Shown: positions 26,728 through 36,503, numbered from the stretch's first letter. The stretch: 64,000 nucleotides of DNA from Hyphomicrobiales bacterium (GCA_900465685.1 UEGR01000016.1:62001-126000); one strand, 5' to 3'. Translations and numbers: made by a program. The notes: generated by a model not told the origin, from the sequence alone.

Positions 26728-27818
26728 TACGCGCTGCCCACATGATTTTTGAGGATTTCGTCAAGACGTTCAGACGCCACTTCCAGTGACCGCTCGTCTC
26801 GCACGAACTGTCGAGCCGCAAAGGCCATGTCGTCGCGGATTTTGGCATTCGCCAGCGCCGAGCGTATCGCTTGAGCATATGCAACAACGTCGCCCGGCGG
26901 TGTGAGAATACCGGTACGGTCGTTGACCACGACTTCCGGTACCCCGGCGATGGCCTGAGCCACGACTGGCAGGCCAGCGGCCTGTGCTTCCAGATAGGCC
27001 AGCCCATAAGCCTCCCCGCACCCGGGCCAGACATAAAGAGTACTTTGCGCAAACAGACCCGCGATTTCCGATGGCTCCAGCTCCCCGTGCCATCGAATTC
27101 GTTCCGGCGAAAAACCGGCAAACAACGTCTCGACTTCTGCGCGACAGGCACCATCACCCACGATGGAAAGTGTCCATGGAACATCACCGAGCAGCGCCAG
27201 CGATCCCGCCAGCATCCGGTAACTGTCCATTTTGTCGCCACTGCGCATCATCGCCACCGTTATCAGCCGATCACGCTCGGGATGAGGCACCACTTCGGCA
27301 AACCCGGCGCAATCGATAAACGGTGCCAGCATCGCAACGCGGGCCTCGGGCAGCGCCTCTTTCAATCCGCTGCGGTCGCGCTCGGTCAGGCAGATGTTGA
27401 CGGCTGCCTGTTCGACAGTTTTCAGCAAGCTTTGCTGAATTTCTGTCCAGATTCCCATATTGCGTCTCGCAGAATATGATGCTTCGACTGTCACGTAAGG
27501 TATGGCGAATGAGGCAGAAAGCACCGGCCCAAGCAAATCGGGAGCCTTGTAATAGGGATGATATGTCAGCCACAGATCAGGGACGGTATTGCCCAGCCAA
27601 AGCAATGAAATCCGCGTGATCTCCCGTTCGGCCTGCACTTCGAGTGCAGCGAAAGCTTCGACTGATGGCACTTTCAGGAAACTACGGAATTCCGATACGA
27701 CTTCCACCTCATGACCGGCACGCCGCAATGCTGCAATCAACAGCCTCCCCATCAGCCGATCTCCAGAAGGAACCGGATGGTGCGGTGATTTTAACGGAGA
27801 ATAGAAAGCGATCTTCAT
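26727..27818 (-). CDS. GT4-family glycosyltransferase
   Basis: A 363-residue GT-B transferase with an N-terminal acceptor domain (YSPLKSPHHPVPSGDRLMGR) and a GT4 donor domain (VGDGACRAEVE, IRWHGELEPSEIAGLFAQS, CGEAYGLAYLEAQAAGLPVV with the E-x7-E pair, GVPEVVVNDRTGIL). It is coupled to the deacetylase gene by a TAATG overlap. The family and the neighbour suggest that it adds an N-acetylated sugar that is then deacetylated. It is a separate transcript from the three rightward glycosyltransferases. Confidence 0.85.
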   Translation of the reverse strand: MKIAFYSPLKSPHHPVPSGDRLMGRLLIAALRRAGHEVEVVSEFRSFLKVPSVEAFAALEVQAEREITRISLLWLGNTVPDLWLTYHPYYKAPDLLGPVLSASFAIPYVTVEASYSARRNMGIWTEIQQSLLKTVEQAAVNICLTERDRSGLKEALPEARVAMLAPFIDCAGFAEVVPHPERDRLITVAMMRSGDKMDSYRMLAGSLALLGDVPWTLSIVGDGACRAEVETLFAGFSPERIRWHGELEPSEIAGLFAQSTLYVWPGCGEAYGLAYLEAQAAGLPVVAQAIAGVPEVVVNDRTGILTPPGDVVAYAQAIRSALANAKIRDDMAFAARQFVRDERSLEVASERLDEILKNHVGSA

Positions 27819-28070
27819 GGCGTCATCAATTCGGTCGTGGCTACCATGTCAATCAATGCCCTGAATGCTGAAATCTACTTGAAATTGAAGCGCTTTTTCA
27901 TTCTGCCCCGAGCAAAGCCGCAAGACAAGCTTCTTACTCGTCATTTGCAATCATTCTTGTTTGAGGCTTGATACTCAGTCAATCATAAGTCCTGAACGCC
28001 CGGTCAGCGACTGATGCAAGGGGGCGGCAACTGCACTTTGTCAGATCTGCGTTCGTGCGATCTCTGGCAA

Positions 28071-30191
28071 TCATGCTTTTGCCTCCTCTGTTGCCGCGGC
28101 TTCAGCCTGCATCTTGCGCATGATCTCGTGGCTGGCAGCAGCCGTCTCGCTGCCGCCTTCGACATGAACTGTAGGATAGGCAATCTTGATACCGTTTTCT
28201 TCGAAAGCCTTCTTGATCATCATGAAGGCCCGCCTCTTTATGCCGAACTGTGTGCCAGGCTTGGTCATCAACTTCATCCGAAGCACGATCGAATACTCGC
28301 CGAAACTATCGATACCCTGCATCTTCAAGGGCTCGATCGTGTCTGCCGCAAATTCCGGGTCCACCGCCAGTTCCTGACCGATCTTCTTGACAAGCTTGCG
28401 GGCCAGTTCCACGTCCGAATCGTGCGTGACGCCAATTGTCATCTTCTCAATCACCCAATCACGGCTCATGTTCTGGATGGCACCCAGCTGGCCGAACGGA
28501 ACGGTGAAAACCGGCCCGCGATGGTGCCGTAGTCTTATCGAACGCAGACTGAAAGATTCCACCGTTCCCTTGTATGACCCGCTTTGGATATACTCTCCGA
28601 CGCGGAACGCATCGTCGAGCATATAGAAAACCCCGCTCAGAATATCTTTTACAAGCGTTTGTGCGCCAAAGCCGACGGCAACGCCAAAGATGCCGGCACC
28701 GGCGATCAGCGGCAAGATTTGTACACCCATGCCCGACAGGATTGTCAGCACAGCCACAACAGCAATGAATGCGGCAAGTGCGTTGCGGAATATTGGCAAC
28801 AGGGTACGCAGCCGGCCCGAACGCGCCATTGCCGCGCCGCTGCTGTCGGCTGGATCGATGGGCCTCAACTGATGGTCAATCAATGCCTTCGCCAACTGCC
28901 AGAGCAAATCCGCTACAACAAGAATGATGATTGCGTTGAACGCGCCGTTGACCAAGCGTTCACCGAGCCCATTCCCCGAAAGGGCTGCGGCGCTGAATTT
29001 CCATAGATAAGCCAGCCAGAAGACCGCCGCCGCGATGACCAGCGCTCTCGCTCCTCTAGCGATGATGACGTCGAATATAACGCCGACCGCACCAGCTCGT
29101 TTGTCATTACCGACAAGTACCTGCGCAACGCGGCCTGTACCACGCAGGACGGGCGGCAGCGCCAGCGCATAAATACCGATCCACAACAGCCCCAACATTC
29201 CCCCGACCCAGACCAGCCAGAGAGCGATCAGAAAGAGGGTCAGCAACATACCTTTCAAAGCCGATGGGTGGCAATCAGGATGACGCCAAACCACTTCGAT
29301 TGCGACTGCCAGCAATCCAAGCCCCAGCAAATATGACCCTATCTGAGCAACTTCTGGCGAAAAGCCGATGGCGCGCATGATGCTGACGATTGCCCAGCCG
29401 AATAAGAAAATTCCGGCCAAAATGCTGATACGTCGGCGCCAGAAGCGCGCCGTCTCAACACTATCTGCAGCCATATATTGTACGGGCACTGCCTCTTTCA
29501 TCACGTCGTCAGACAACTGATCTGACGAAGCCGAAGGCTGAGTGGCCAGGAGGATAGTGGCACGGGTACAGATAGCCCGCACCACGCGAAACGCAATAAT
29601 GGCTACCAGGAGGGTCAATACGATCCTCCGCAGCAATGGCGGCCATTCCAACGCCAGAAATGACCCGACACTGGCTAATGAAAAGGTAAGCAACGCAGCC
29701 AGATTGGTCAGGATTGCCCGCGGAACAAAATCCCGCCCCGAGGCTGATGGTGGTTCCTTCGGTAACAATTTCCGAACCAGCCATTCAGCACCGAACCCCA
29801 CGGCCATCAGCACGGCGAGAATGAAGATCACAAGGCCCGGCCGACCGTCGTTGACGTCACGGGCGATTCTGTCGGCCCCGTTCGCCAGTTCTTGAGGGAT
29901 ACGGGGCACTGCATCGACAAGTCCTGCTATACGATTGCGAACCGCAGTTTCCCAGCTTGCAAACGTATCGGAAAGCGCGGGCTCAGCAACCGGGGGCGGA
30001 GCAGCTTTGCTTTCCAGCCAGGCCTTAACGTCCGGCTCATTGAGCACATCAAGAAGCTGTCTGACTTTCTCGGGTGGCACCTCGGATTGAGCCGTCTGCG
30101 CCCAACCGGGGATTTGCAAAATGGACAACGCGATCAATGTGACCAACATTATCGCGCCAGTTCGCAAAGCCACCAACATTTCCATCGTCAA
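28071..30191 (-). CDS. Large MscS-type mechanosensitive channel
   Basis: A 706-residue membrane protein with an N-terminal signal (MLVTLIALSILQIPGWAQT), a periplasmic stretch of about 90 residues and about ten hydrophobic spans. The C-terminal MscS core is clear: the pore helix AGAGIFGVAVGFGAQTLVKD, then ILSGVFYMLDDAFRVGEYI and the beta domain FSLRSIRLRHHRGPVFTVPFG. It opens under membrane tension to release solutes on osmotic downshock. The size is like the YnaI/YbdG-larger group or MscK-like proteins rather than small MscS. It is monocistronic. Confidence 0.9.
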   Translation of the reverse strand: MTMEMLVALRTGAIMLVTLIALSILQIPGWAQTAQSEVPPEKVRQLLDVLNEPDVKAWLESKAAPPPVAEPALSDTFASWETAVRNRIAGLVDAVPRIPQELANGADRIARDVNDGRPGLVIFILAVLMAVGFGAEWLVRKLLPKEPPSASGRDFVPRAILTNLAALLTFSLASVGSFLALEWPPLLRRIVLTLLVAIIAFRVVRAICTRATILLATQPSASSDQLSDDVMKEAVPVQYMAADSVETARFWRRRISILAGIFLFGWAIVSIMRAIGFSPEVAQIGSYLLGLGLLAVAIEVVWRHPDCHPSALKGMLLTLFLIALWLVWVGGMLGLLWIGIYALALPPVLRGTGRVAQVLVGNDKRAGAVGVIFDVIIARGARALVIAAAVFWLAYLWKFSAAALSGNGLGERLVNGAFNAIIILVVADLLWQLAKALIDHQLRPIDPADSSGAAMARSGRLRTLLPIFRNALAAFIAVVAVLTILSGMGVQILPLIAGAGIFGVAVGFGAQTLVKDILSGVFYMLDDAFRVGEYIQSGSYKGTVESFSLRSIRLRHHRGPVFTVPFGQLGAIQNMSRDWVIEKMTIGVTHDSDVELARKLVKKIGQELAVDPEFAADTIEPLKMQGIDSFGEYSIVLRMKLMTKPGTQFGIKRRAFMMIKKAFEENGIKIAYPTVHVEGGSETAAASHEIMRKMQAEAAATEEAKA

Positions 30192-30869
30192 TTCTCCGCG
30201 CCTGCTGCAGCATTGACCTCTGACCGAATAAACGAAGCGTAAGCCTTACCCGATACGTCGGCTAACCCGACGACTGCGCTGCACGAGAAACCATGGTGCG
30301 CCACCCCGATCTTCCTCTCTTTGCGTGTTCAAAGCCGTCGAAAGAAGAAGCCTGAACCGCTCATAAGGCGACAAGTAACATCAAAGAAAGTAAAATAGCG
30401 ATTATTCCAAGAATGGCATTTCGCTCGCGTGTTGACCACAGAATAATGTATTTCTGAATTTTTAATAGCTAATATTTAGATAGATGGCCGAGCCGAATGC
30501 TCTCTCCGATCCGCGTACACCGCTCTGATGGGCACACGTAACCCTGGCTGACGATTACCCTTGGGATGATTAAGCTGCGCGCGACCTGAACCGCCAGCGC
30601 GGAAGCCATTGTTGTCGATCCCTCGCCCGCTCACTGACGTAAAGAACAGAAAATACCGCTCCATTCTTGCCTACCCCAACCGCTACGCGGTGCAATAAAA
30701 AACTCCCGCTATACGGAACCATAATTTTAGACTATATTATCAGCTCTACTTAATAACTTGGTTACGTTGGCATTCTCGAGCAGAAGAGTTGGCGGATCGT
30801 GGCGCTCCTTATTGTCATCATCTTTGATGAAGCGCTTGGCATGTGCCGACAATGAGGAGCTGGATCAGC
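30192..30869. other. Long intergenic stretch, no supported gene
   Basis: About 680 bases between divergent genes. A leftward 62-codon open frame at 30476-30664 has no recognisable motif or good start signal. The last 150 bases become AT-rich and probably hold the promoter of the DUF3302-like gene. I see no RNA gene or repeat. Confidence 0.4.
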
Positions 30870-31376
30870 ATGGATCAAGTAGCGGATGCCGTGCATAAAG
30901 CGGCGGTTGCGCATTTACCTCCGTTTATCACACCACCGGGGCAAACCGATGTACTTCTGAACATCGTGATTGTCTTTCTGGTGTTCGTCGTGCTCTTAAC
31001 CGGCGTTCTCTACTTGAGGCTTCACGCCCTACCGGAACATATCGCGCATCGGACGCATAAGGTCCAAATTCAGTTGGTTGCGGTTCTGGGACTGATCTCG
31101 CTCTTCACCCACAATCAGCTCTTCTGGATTGCAGCCTTATTGATTGCGATGGCAGAGCTACCGGATTTCCTTTCTCCAATAACATCTATGGCCAGATCCT
31201 TACGTATCATAGTCCGACATGGGCTTGCGGCTACGCCGATGAGCCAGATGAGCACGTCTTCCACTCACGACACGGCGCAGACAACCATCCCTGCGGCATC
31301 CGTGGCGAATACTGCTGGAGCCGCACCAGTTGTCAATTCTGCACCTGACAAAATCAACGAGAAAAAGCAGGAGTAA
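30870..31376 (+). CDS. DUF3302-like inner-membrane protein
   Basis: A 168-residue membrane protein with one strong span (LLNIVIVFLVFVVLLTGVLY) followed by LHALPEHIAHRTHKVQIQLV and a second hydrophobic region (LGLISLFTHNQLFWIAALL). This pattern resembles E. coli YiaW/YibI (DUF3302), which are likewise encoded directly before an HlyD-type fusion protein (YiaV/YibH). The C-terminal 50 residues are low-complexity (Ala, Ser, Thr). The ATG at 30870 with GAGGAG upstream is preferred over a GTG at 30843. It probably assists the efflux or envelope role of its neighbour. Confidence 0.65.
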   Translation: MDQVADAVHKAAVAHLPPFITPPGQTDVLLNIVIVFLVFVVLLTGVLYLRLHALPEHIAHRTHKVQIQLVAVLGLISLFTHNQLFWIAALLIAMAELPDFLSPITSMARSLRIIVRHGLAATPMSQMSTSSTHDTAQTTIPAASVANTAGAAPVVNSAPDKINEKKQE

Positions 31377-31381
31377 CAATA

Positions 31382-32608
31382 ATGCTGGAGTTTCTGCTTT
31401 GCTCGTTGATCACGATATTCCCGGACTATTTGTTCCGGAGATTCCGTCAAGGAAAACGGATAGGGAGAGAGATTACGATCTACTCCGTCTGGTTCGAACT
31501 CAGATGGGGGATCACTGCCTGCATCATCCTTACCGTCTCTTTGATCACCATGATCTTCTACTTTCACCCATCAACATCCAACGCCACTGCAGCATTTCGA
31601 ACGGTAACAATCCTCCCTGAAATTAGTGGGCGCGTCGACCAAGTTTACGTGACTCGAAATCAAAAGGTGAATGCCGGAGAACCATTATTCAAACTGGATA
31701 GCAGTCAGCAGAAGGCGGCACTGGAAACAGCACAAAAGCGCATTGCTGAAATAGATGCCGAGATGCTCGTTGCCAAAAGTGATCTCGTTGCAGCCGACGC
31801 GCGCATCAAGCAGGCCGAGGCCGCATTCCTGCAAGCGAAGAACGACGTAAACACCCAGACCGAACTGCAACGTCGCAATGTGGCCGCCCGCAACGAGGTT
31901 GAAAGGCTTCAATCCATTGCTGACGGTAAAGCAAGTGAGCTTGCAGCAGCAGCAGCCACAAAACAGACGCTCGAAACCAAACTTGCCACATTGCTTCCTG
32001 CCCAAAAGGGCAGCGCCGAAGCCTCTGCCGAGCAAGCCAACGTGGAACTCAATAAAACCATCGTTAAGGCGGGCGTTACCGGCACTGTGCAACAATTTAC
32101 ACTGAGGGTCGGTGAAGTCGTCAATCCGTTACTTCGGCCAGCTGGGGTGTTGGTTCCTGAAACGGCCGGCAGGCTCGGACTTGTCGCTGGTTTTGGGCAG
32201 ATCGAAGCCCAAGTCATGAAGCCAGGCATGATTGCGGAAGCGACATGCATAGGGAAACCCTTCACAATCATCCCAATGGTTGTGACCGAAGTGCAGGATG
32301 TAATTGCAGGTGGACAAGTCCGCGCAAGTGACCAACTTGTTGATGTAAAGCAACTCTCAACGCCCGGGACGATCACGGTCACATTAGAACCACTTTACGA
32401 AGGTCAGCTCGCAGATATCCCACCTGGAAGTAGCTGCATTGCCAATGCTTACACCAGCAATCACGAGGAGCTTCAATCAGGCAAGGCTGGGACGATGAGA
32501 TCGATCTTCCTACATGCTGTCGACGCGACTGCACTGGTTCACGCAATGATCTTGCGAATTCAAGCGGTCATGTTGCCGGTACGCACACTTGTACTCTCCG
32601 GCCATTGA
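31382..32608 (+). CDS. HlyD-family membrane fusion protein (YiaV/YibH-like)
   Basis: A 408-residue protein with an N-terminal membrane anchor (residues about 40-65), a biotinyl-lipoyl half (VTILPEISGRVDQVYVTRNQKVNAGEPLF), a long alpha-helical hairpin (about 100-215, rich in Ala, Glu and Gln) and the second lipoyl half (NKTIVKAGVTGTVQQFTLRVGEVV). It bridges an inner-membrane partner and an outer channel. It begins five bases after the DUF3302-like gene. No transporter gene of its own is next to it. The region beyond its 3' end is degraded. Confidence 0.85.
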   Translation: MLEFLLCSLITIFPDYLFRRFRQGKRIGREITIYSVWFELRWGITACIILTVSLITMIFYFHPSTSNATAAFRTVTILPEISGRVDQVYVTRNQKVNAGEPLFKLDSSQQKAALETAQKRIAEIDAEMLVAKSDLVAADARIKQAEAAFLQAKNDVNTQTELQRRNVAARNEVERLQSIADGKASELAAAAATKQTLETKLATLLPAQKGSAEASAEQANVELNKTIVKAGVTGTVQQFTLRVGEVVNPLLRPAGVLVPETAGRLGLVAGFGQIEAQVMKPGMIAEATCIGKPFTIIPMVVTEVQDVIAGGQVRASDQLVDVKQLSTPGTITVTLEPLYEGQLADIPPGSSCIANAYTSNHEELQSGKAGTMRSIFLHAVDATALVHAMILRIQAVMLPVRTLVLSGH

Positions 32609-32695
32609 CACGGACGGGTACGCACAAGATAGCGGGACAACTGCTCCAAGTGAGTTTTCCATAATGGTGTTGCCTTACTAGGCTTCAGAACTGAT

Positions 32696-32984
32696 TTATG
32701 AGCGAAGGAAATTGCGCGTCTCAAGTTCGCGTGGATTGTCGAATATTTGATCGGGCGTTCCTTGCTCAACCAGCACACCTTTTGAAAGAATGCAGATGCG
32801 GGTCGAAACCTCTCGTGCAAATGCATCTCATGCGTGGCCATCAGAATAGTCATTGCATTCTGGGCAAGTTCGCGCACCAATCAGACGAAAGACCTCGTGG
32901 ACATCGACGGAGAGATTGATGCCCTTGAGTACCGCAAAGTTTCGTAAGATTTTAGACGTTAGATATCTCGATGAACGCGCTCAT
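32696..32984 (-). pseudogene. Relic of a polar amino-acid ABC transporter ATPase
   Basis: Reading leftward, the remnant starts MSAFIEISNV then a stop; after a frame change it continues FAVLKGINLSVDVHEVF and LIG, the Walker A entry. It then jumps straight to the region after Walker B (RELAQNAMTILMATHEMH), and after another frame change ends as GVLVEQGTPDQIFDNPREL...FLRS and a stop at 32696-32698. The internal deletion removes Walker A, the signature and Walker B. Each end is nevertheless clearly a GlnQ/HisP-type ATPase. Its start overlaps the end of the permease relic in the ATGA fashion typical of such operons. Confidence 0.8.
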
Positions 32985-33512
32985 GATAAACCAAGCTTTG
33001 CACTCCTGGTGCGTCGTGCGAGATGGTAATCGACGAAGGGCGTCTGCGGAATTGTGATGAGGATAAAGAAGATGCGGCCTGTCGTGACAGCGGACAGGTT
33101 GCAGTGGTTGACCGCATAGATTTTGGCCTGCGCGAACGTATTGATCATCGCAATGATGTTGACGAGAGCAACGTCCTTTTGCAGCGCTACAAAGCCGCCA
33201 AGCAGTGGTGGGACAACCCGCCCGATTCCCTAGGAAGGATCACATGTAACAGCGCGCTCCGCGGCGGCAACCCCAGTGAAAGAGCCGGCGAGTACTGGCT
33301 GGGATGAACGGTTTCAATCCCGGTGCGAAATATTTCGGCATTGTAGGCCGAAGCAAATCAGATAGATGACGACCACCGCAGGAGGTCCGCGAAACAGGTC
33401 GATGTAGCCCATGGCCAGCATTCGAACAGGCGCCATGCCTCTCCCCGGCAATAGTCGGCCGAGGGCAAACAACAGCCAAAAGATCACCAACAATTTTGGC
33501 GCGCGCTCATAG
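32981..33512 (-). pseudogene. Relic of a polar amino-acid ABC transporter permease
   Basis: Reading leftward, APVRMLAMGYIDLFRG is followed by PPAVVVIYLICFGL, then a missing segment and a frame change to YNAEIFRTGIETVHPSQY, the EAA-loop region, and SLGLPPRSALLHVILP. One more frame change restores VVPPLLGGFVALQKDVALV, NIIAMINTFAQAKIYAVNH and the usual C terminus ending in a stop at 32981-32983. The N terminus is not intact. This is a decayed HisM/GlnP-type permease; upstream limit approximate. Confidence 0.8.
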
Positions 33513-33812
33513 CATCGCAAATATCGATTGCCGCGCATGCAGGCAGCCAATATACAGATAAATATTTCATTAATTATACTGAAATAATCAGTATTATACA
33601 TAAATTGCGGGATAACTCTTCTCATCAAATTATATATTATAATAATTATAACGCTTTCCTTCATATTTGAAATAAAAATCATACGCGCCGAAATATTTTG
33701 CAATTATACGATTTACGAAATTGCATATTAGCAAACTCAGATTTAGATATTGTCTATGCTCGAAGACAAAATCGCATGAAGCAATATCAAGACATTTCCA
33801 TCGCGAGGATAA
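33513..33812. other. Very AT-rich intergenic region
   Basis: About 300 bases of unusually AT-rich sequence upstream of the diguanylate cyclase gene, with runs such as ATTATATATTATAATAATTA near 33627-33648. It probably holds the promoter of that gene and old sequence upstream of the permease relic. No gene is seen. Confidence 0.45.
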
Positions 33813-34823
33813 ATGGACAATATCAGCAGCGTTTGCGATGAGCTCGCCCCGGAACGAAACAATACAGATTTGTTGGATGAGATATCGCGGTTAAGCGAGC
33901 GCCTCGAAGCGCAGGAGAAGATGCTTGTCGAACAGGCCCTTGCTCTGCAGGACATGCGCCTGATTTTCGAGCAATCTGCCAAAGTTGCCAAGGTCGGAAT
34001 ATGGCAATGCACTCTCCCGAATGAGAGACTGCATTGGACAGACTTTGTGTATGATATTTTTGGCTTGCAGCGCGGTAGCCCGCTAACAAGAGAAAATACG
34101 CTAGCTCTCTACACCGAAGCATCGCGCAAAGAACTGGAACTTAGAAGAACACAGGCCATCAACGATCGAAGCGGCTTCACACTGGATGCAGAAATTGTGC
34201 TGTCGACCGGAGAACACAAATGGGTGCGCCTGACCGCTTCGGTGGAATGCGAGAACGATGTTCCGGTCAGACTGTACGGCATGAAGCAGGACATTACCGC
34301 ACAAAAGCTCATGTTTGACCGGGCCCTCCACGATGCGGAGCATGACAAACTGACGGGTTTGGTGAACAAGTATAGATTCAACAAGTGCTTGGAAGATTTT
34401 TGCCTAATGCCAAATCATGATGGCATCAGAGGGTGTCTGCTTCTGATCGATCTTGATGGGTTCAAGGATATTAATGATCGGCTGGGGCATTTGGCAGGAG
34501 ACGCGTGCATCGTACAAACAGCCAGTCGCATCAAGAATGCCTGTCGTGAATCGGATATCGTAGCGCGTATCGGAGGGGATGAATTCGCAATTTTGGCACC
34601 CGGGATCACCAGTCGTGACGAAGTTGTCTGCCTTTCTGAAAAATTGTTATCCGAATTCAGAATGCCGGTAGAAATCAACGGAGATCGTGTTTCCATCACC
34701 GGCTCGATAGGGTTAGCTCTGCTTATCGACGAAACTGATACCGAGATTTTCACTATGGCTGATACGGCGCTGTATGCGGCCAAGGCAGCCGGACGCAATG
34801 CTTATCGCTTCTACGAAAAGTAA
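33813..34823 (+). CDS. PAS-GGDEF diguanylate cyclase
   Basis: A 336-residue soluble protein. A coiled coil (about residues 15-50) leads into a PAS domain (about 50-165: AKVAKVGIWQCTLPNERLHW and the closing YGMKQDITAQK) and a GGDEF domain (about 175-336). The active motif RIGGDEFAIL is intact, and an inhibitory I-site RESD lies five residues before it, so product feedback is likely. It makes c-di-GMP from two GTP. It converges on an EAL phosphodiesterase 115 bases away, giving a matched make-and-break pair. Confidence 0.92.
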   Translation: MDNISSVCDELAPERNNTDLLDEISRLSERLEAQEKMLVEQALALQDMRLIFEQSAKVAKVGIWQCTLPNERLHWTDFVYDIFGLQRGSPLTRENTLALYTEASRKELELRRTQAINDRSGFTLDAEIVLSTGEHKWVRLTASVECENDVPVRLYGMKQDITAQKLMFDRALHDAEHDKLTGLVNKYRFNKCLEDFCLMPNHDGIRGCLLLIDLDGFKDINDRLGHLAGDACIVQTASRIKNACRESDIVARIGGDEFAILAPGITSRDEVVCLSEKLLSEFRMPVEINGDRVSITGSIGLALLIDETDTEIFTMADTALYAAKAAGRNAYRFYEK

Positions 34824-34843
34824 CCAGGCTGGCACCAGCCTGG
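34824..34843. terminator. Hairpin between convergent c-di-GMP genes
   Basis: A 9-bp perfect inverted repeat CCAGGCTGG/CCAGCCTGG begins at the base after the diguanylate cyclase stop. It is GC-rich with almost no loop, and no T tract follows, so termination may need Rho or be bidirectional. Confidence 0.35.
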
Positions 34844-34937
34844 AGGCTGTGCGCGACCCCACACAAAACTAGCATCCATCGCGGCGGCCTACCATTTGGT
34901 GCATTTCCCTTGCATCGATTGCCCAGTTCTAGTGAAG

Positions 34938-36503
34938 TCAGGACGTACGACTTGCTTTGCAGGTGGCGAGAAACATTAGAAATTGCTCTATTGGCAATGG
35001 CTTTGCAAACAACCAGCCTTGCCCGAATTCAACGCCCATAAGACGCAATGCTTCGAGCTGTTGTCCTGTTTCGATGCCTTCAGCCACACTGAACAGCCGG
35101 TGATCTCTGGCAATATTGACAATGTGCTGGGTGAGTGACCCACTTGTGGAAGGTTCTTTGCACTTACTCACGAAGGATCGATCAATTTTCAATGCATCCA
35201 ACGGCAATCCCTGCAAATGCTGCAAGCTGGAATAGCCTGTCCCAAAGTCATCAAGGGCAATAATATACCCCGCGTTTCGCGCAACCATCAGTGTTTCGCG
35301 TGCGATCTCCGCATTGATGAAGCTGCGCTCTGTCACCTCCAGCCAGATCTGGCGCTTTTCGATACCGCTATAAAGTAGAAGCGCATCGAGCGTCTTCAGA
35401 GCACGACCAGTTTCAATGTCCTCCGGCGTAAGATTGATCGTAACATGCAACGAACGGTCGTTAACAAGTATATGATTCAGATCTTGAATGACGTGATCGA
35501 TCACCTGGTCTGTGATCTTTTCAATGAGACCGGTTTCCTCCGCAAGGGGGATAAATGAATCGGGCGCAATGATCTCACCATTTGGCTGTTTCCAACGCAC
35601 CAGAGCTTCGGCGCCAACACAAATGCCATCGTGTAATCGAATAATCGGTTGATAAAAGACGATGAATTCGTGGTTACGAATGGCAAGTTCAAGCTCCATT
35701 CTTTTTGAAAGCCGATTTCGCCAGTATCTGACCGACAGACCGATAACGAGCAGAGAGAACATAAAACCAATGGGTAAAGACTGCTCAAGGTTCTCCCTGA
35801 ATTGCGGCCAAATCACAGAGCGATTTTCGAGCGCAACGGCTACCAAATCATCTTTACGCGCAATACCGGAGAGCCAGCCTTTGCCCACCCCATCATGCGC
35901 CAACCTGTGTTTTGCGACTGAAAGCTGATCCTGAGTAGCGTTACGTTCACTGATCACGGTCCCCTGATTATTCAGAAGCACCACGGCAACGCTCTCGATG
36001 ACCGTAAAATTCAAAAGGCGTGTGGGCAGCATCAACGCTTCAAAAGGGCCGGTCCAGATTCCAATCATGTCTTTTTGAAAACTAGGGGTCGGCCTATAGT
36101 TGAGGGTAATAATATCCCCCTCAGCGGTCTTGTAACTGCTATCCGGGCGTTTAATAGCCCTCGGCCCCAGGCGCCAAGATGTACATTTTTGCCGAGTGCC
36201 CTCAAAGTAGGCGATGTCTTCAATCACATCAGAGACAACAGTCAGGCTGCGCATACGAGCCATCATTTCTGGCGAGCAGACAGGCAAAGACAGCTTGCTT
36301 AAGTCCACTAAAACCTGTCGAACCTCATCGAAAATCGACGTCGAATGCTCAACAGCCTGCTGCGCAAGAAGATCGATTTTCTGTTCTTCAATTTGCAGAG
36401 CAGAGCGGTAAGACCAAAAGACGCTTAAGCCCAATGGTATCAAACCGACAATCAGTGTGAATAGAGTTCCCAAAAGTAGAACTCGTGAACGTCTCGACGG
36501 CAT
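34938..36503 (-). CDS. CSS-EAL membrane c-di-GMP phosphodiesterase
   Basis: A 521-residue inner-membrane protein. Two spans (about residues 9-30 and 240-262) enclose a periplasmic CSS-motif domain with cysteines in LPVCSPEMM and QKCTSWRLG, which in this family respond to periplasmic disulfide state. The EAL domain (about 275-515) is complete: AEALVRW, NLTPED, EVTERSF, LDDFGTGYSSLQHL, LKIDRSFV and AEGIET. It should linearise c-di-GMP. It converges on the diguanylate cyclase. Confidence 0.92.
   Translation of the reverse strand: MPSRRSRVLLLGTLFTLIVGLIPLGLSVFWSYRSALQIEEQKIDLLAQQAVEHSTSIFDEVRQVLVDLSKLSLPVCSPEMMARMRSLTVVSDVIEDIAYFEGTRQKCTSWRLGPRAIKRPDSSYKTAEGDIITLNYRPTPSFQKDMIGIWTGPFEALMLPTRLLNFTVIESVAVVLLNNQGTVISERNATQDQLSVAKHRLAHDGVGKGWLSGIARKDDLVAVALENRSVIWPQFRENLEQSLPIGFMFSLLVIGLSVRYWRNRLSKRMELELAIRNHEFIVFYQPIIRLHDGICVGAEALVRWKQPNGEIIAPDSFIPLAEETGLIEKITDQVIDHVIQDLNHILVNDRSLHVTINLTPEDIETGRALKTLDALLLYSGIEKRQIWLEVTERSFINAEIARETLMVARNAGYIIALDDFGTGYSSLQHLQGLPLDALKIDRSFVSKCKEPSTSGSLTQHIVNIARDHRLFSVAEGIETGQQLEALRLMGVEFGQGWLFAKPLPIEQFLMFLATCKASRTS

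Noticed and set aside
30476-30664. A leftward 62-codon frame in the 680-base gap
   Set aside because: No ribosome site, no recognisable motif; not distinguishable from chance.
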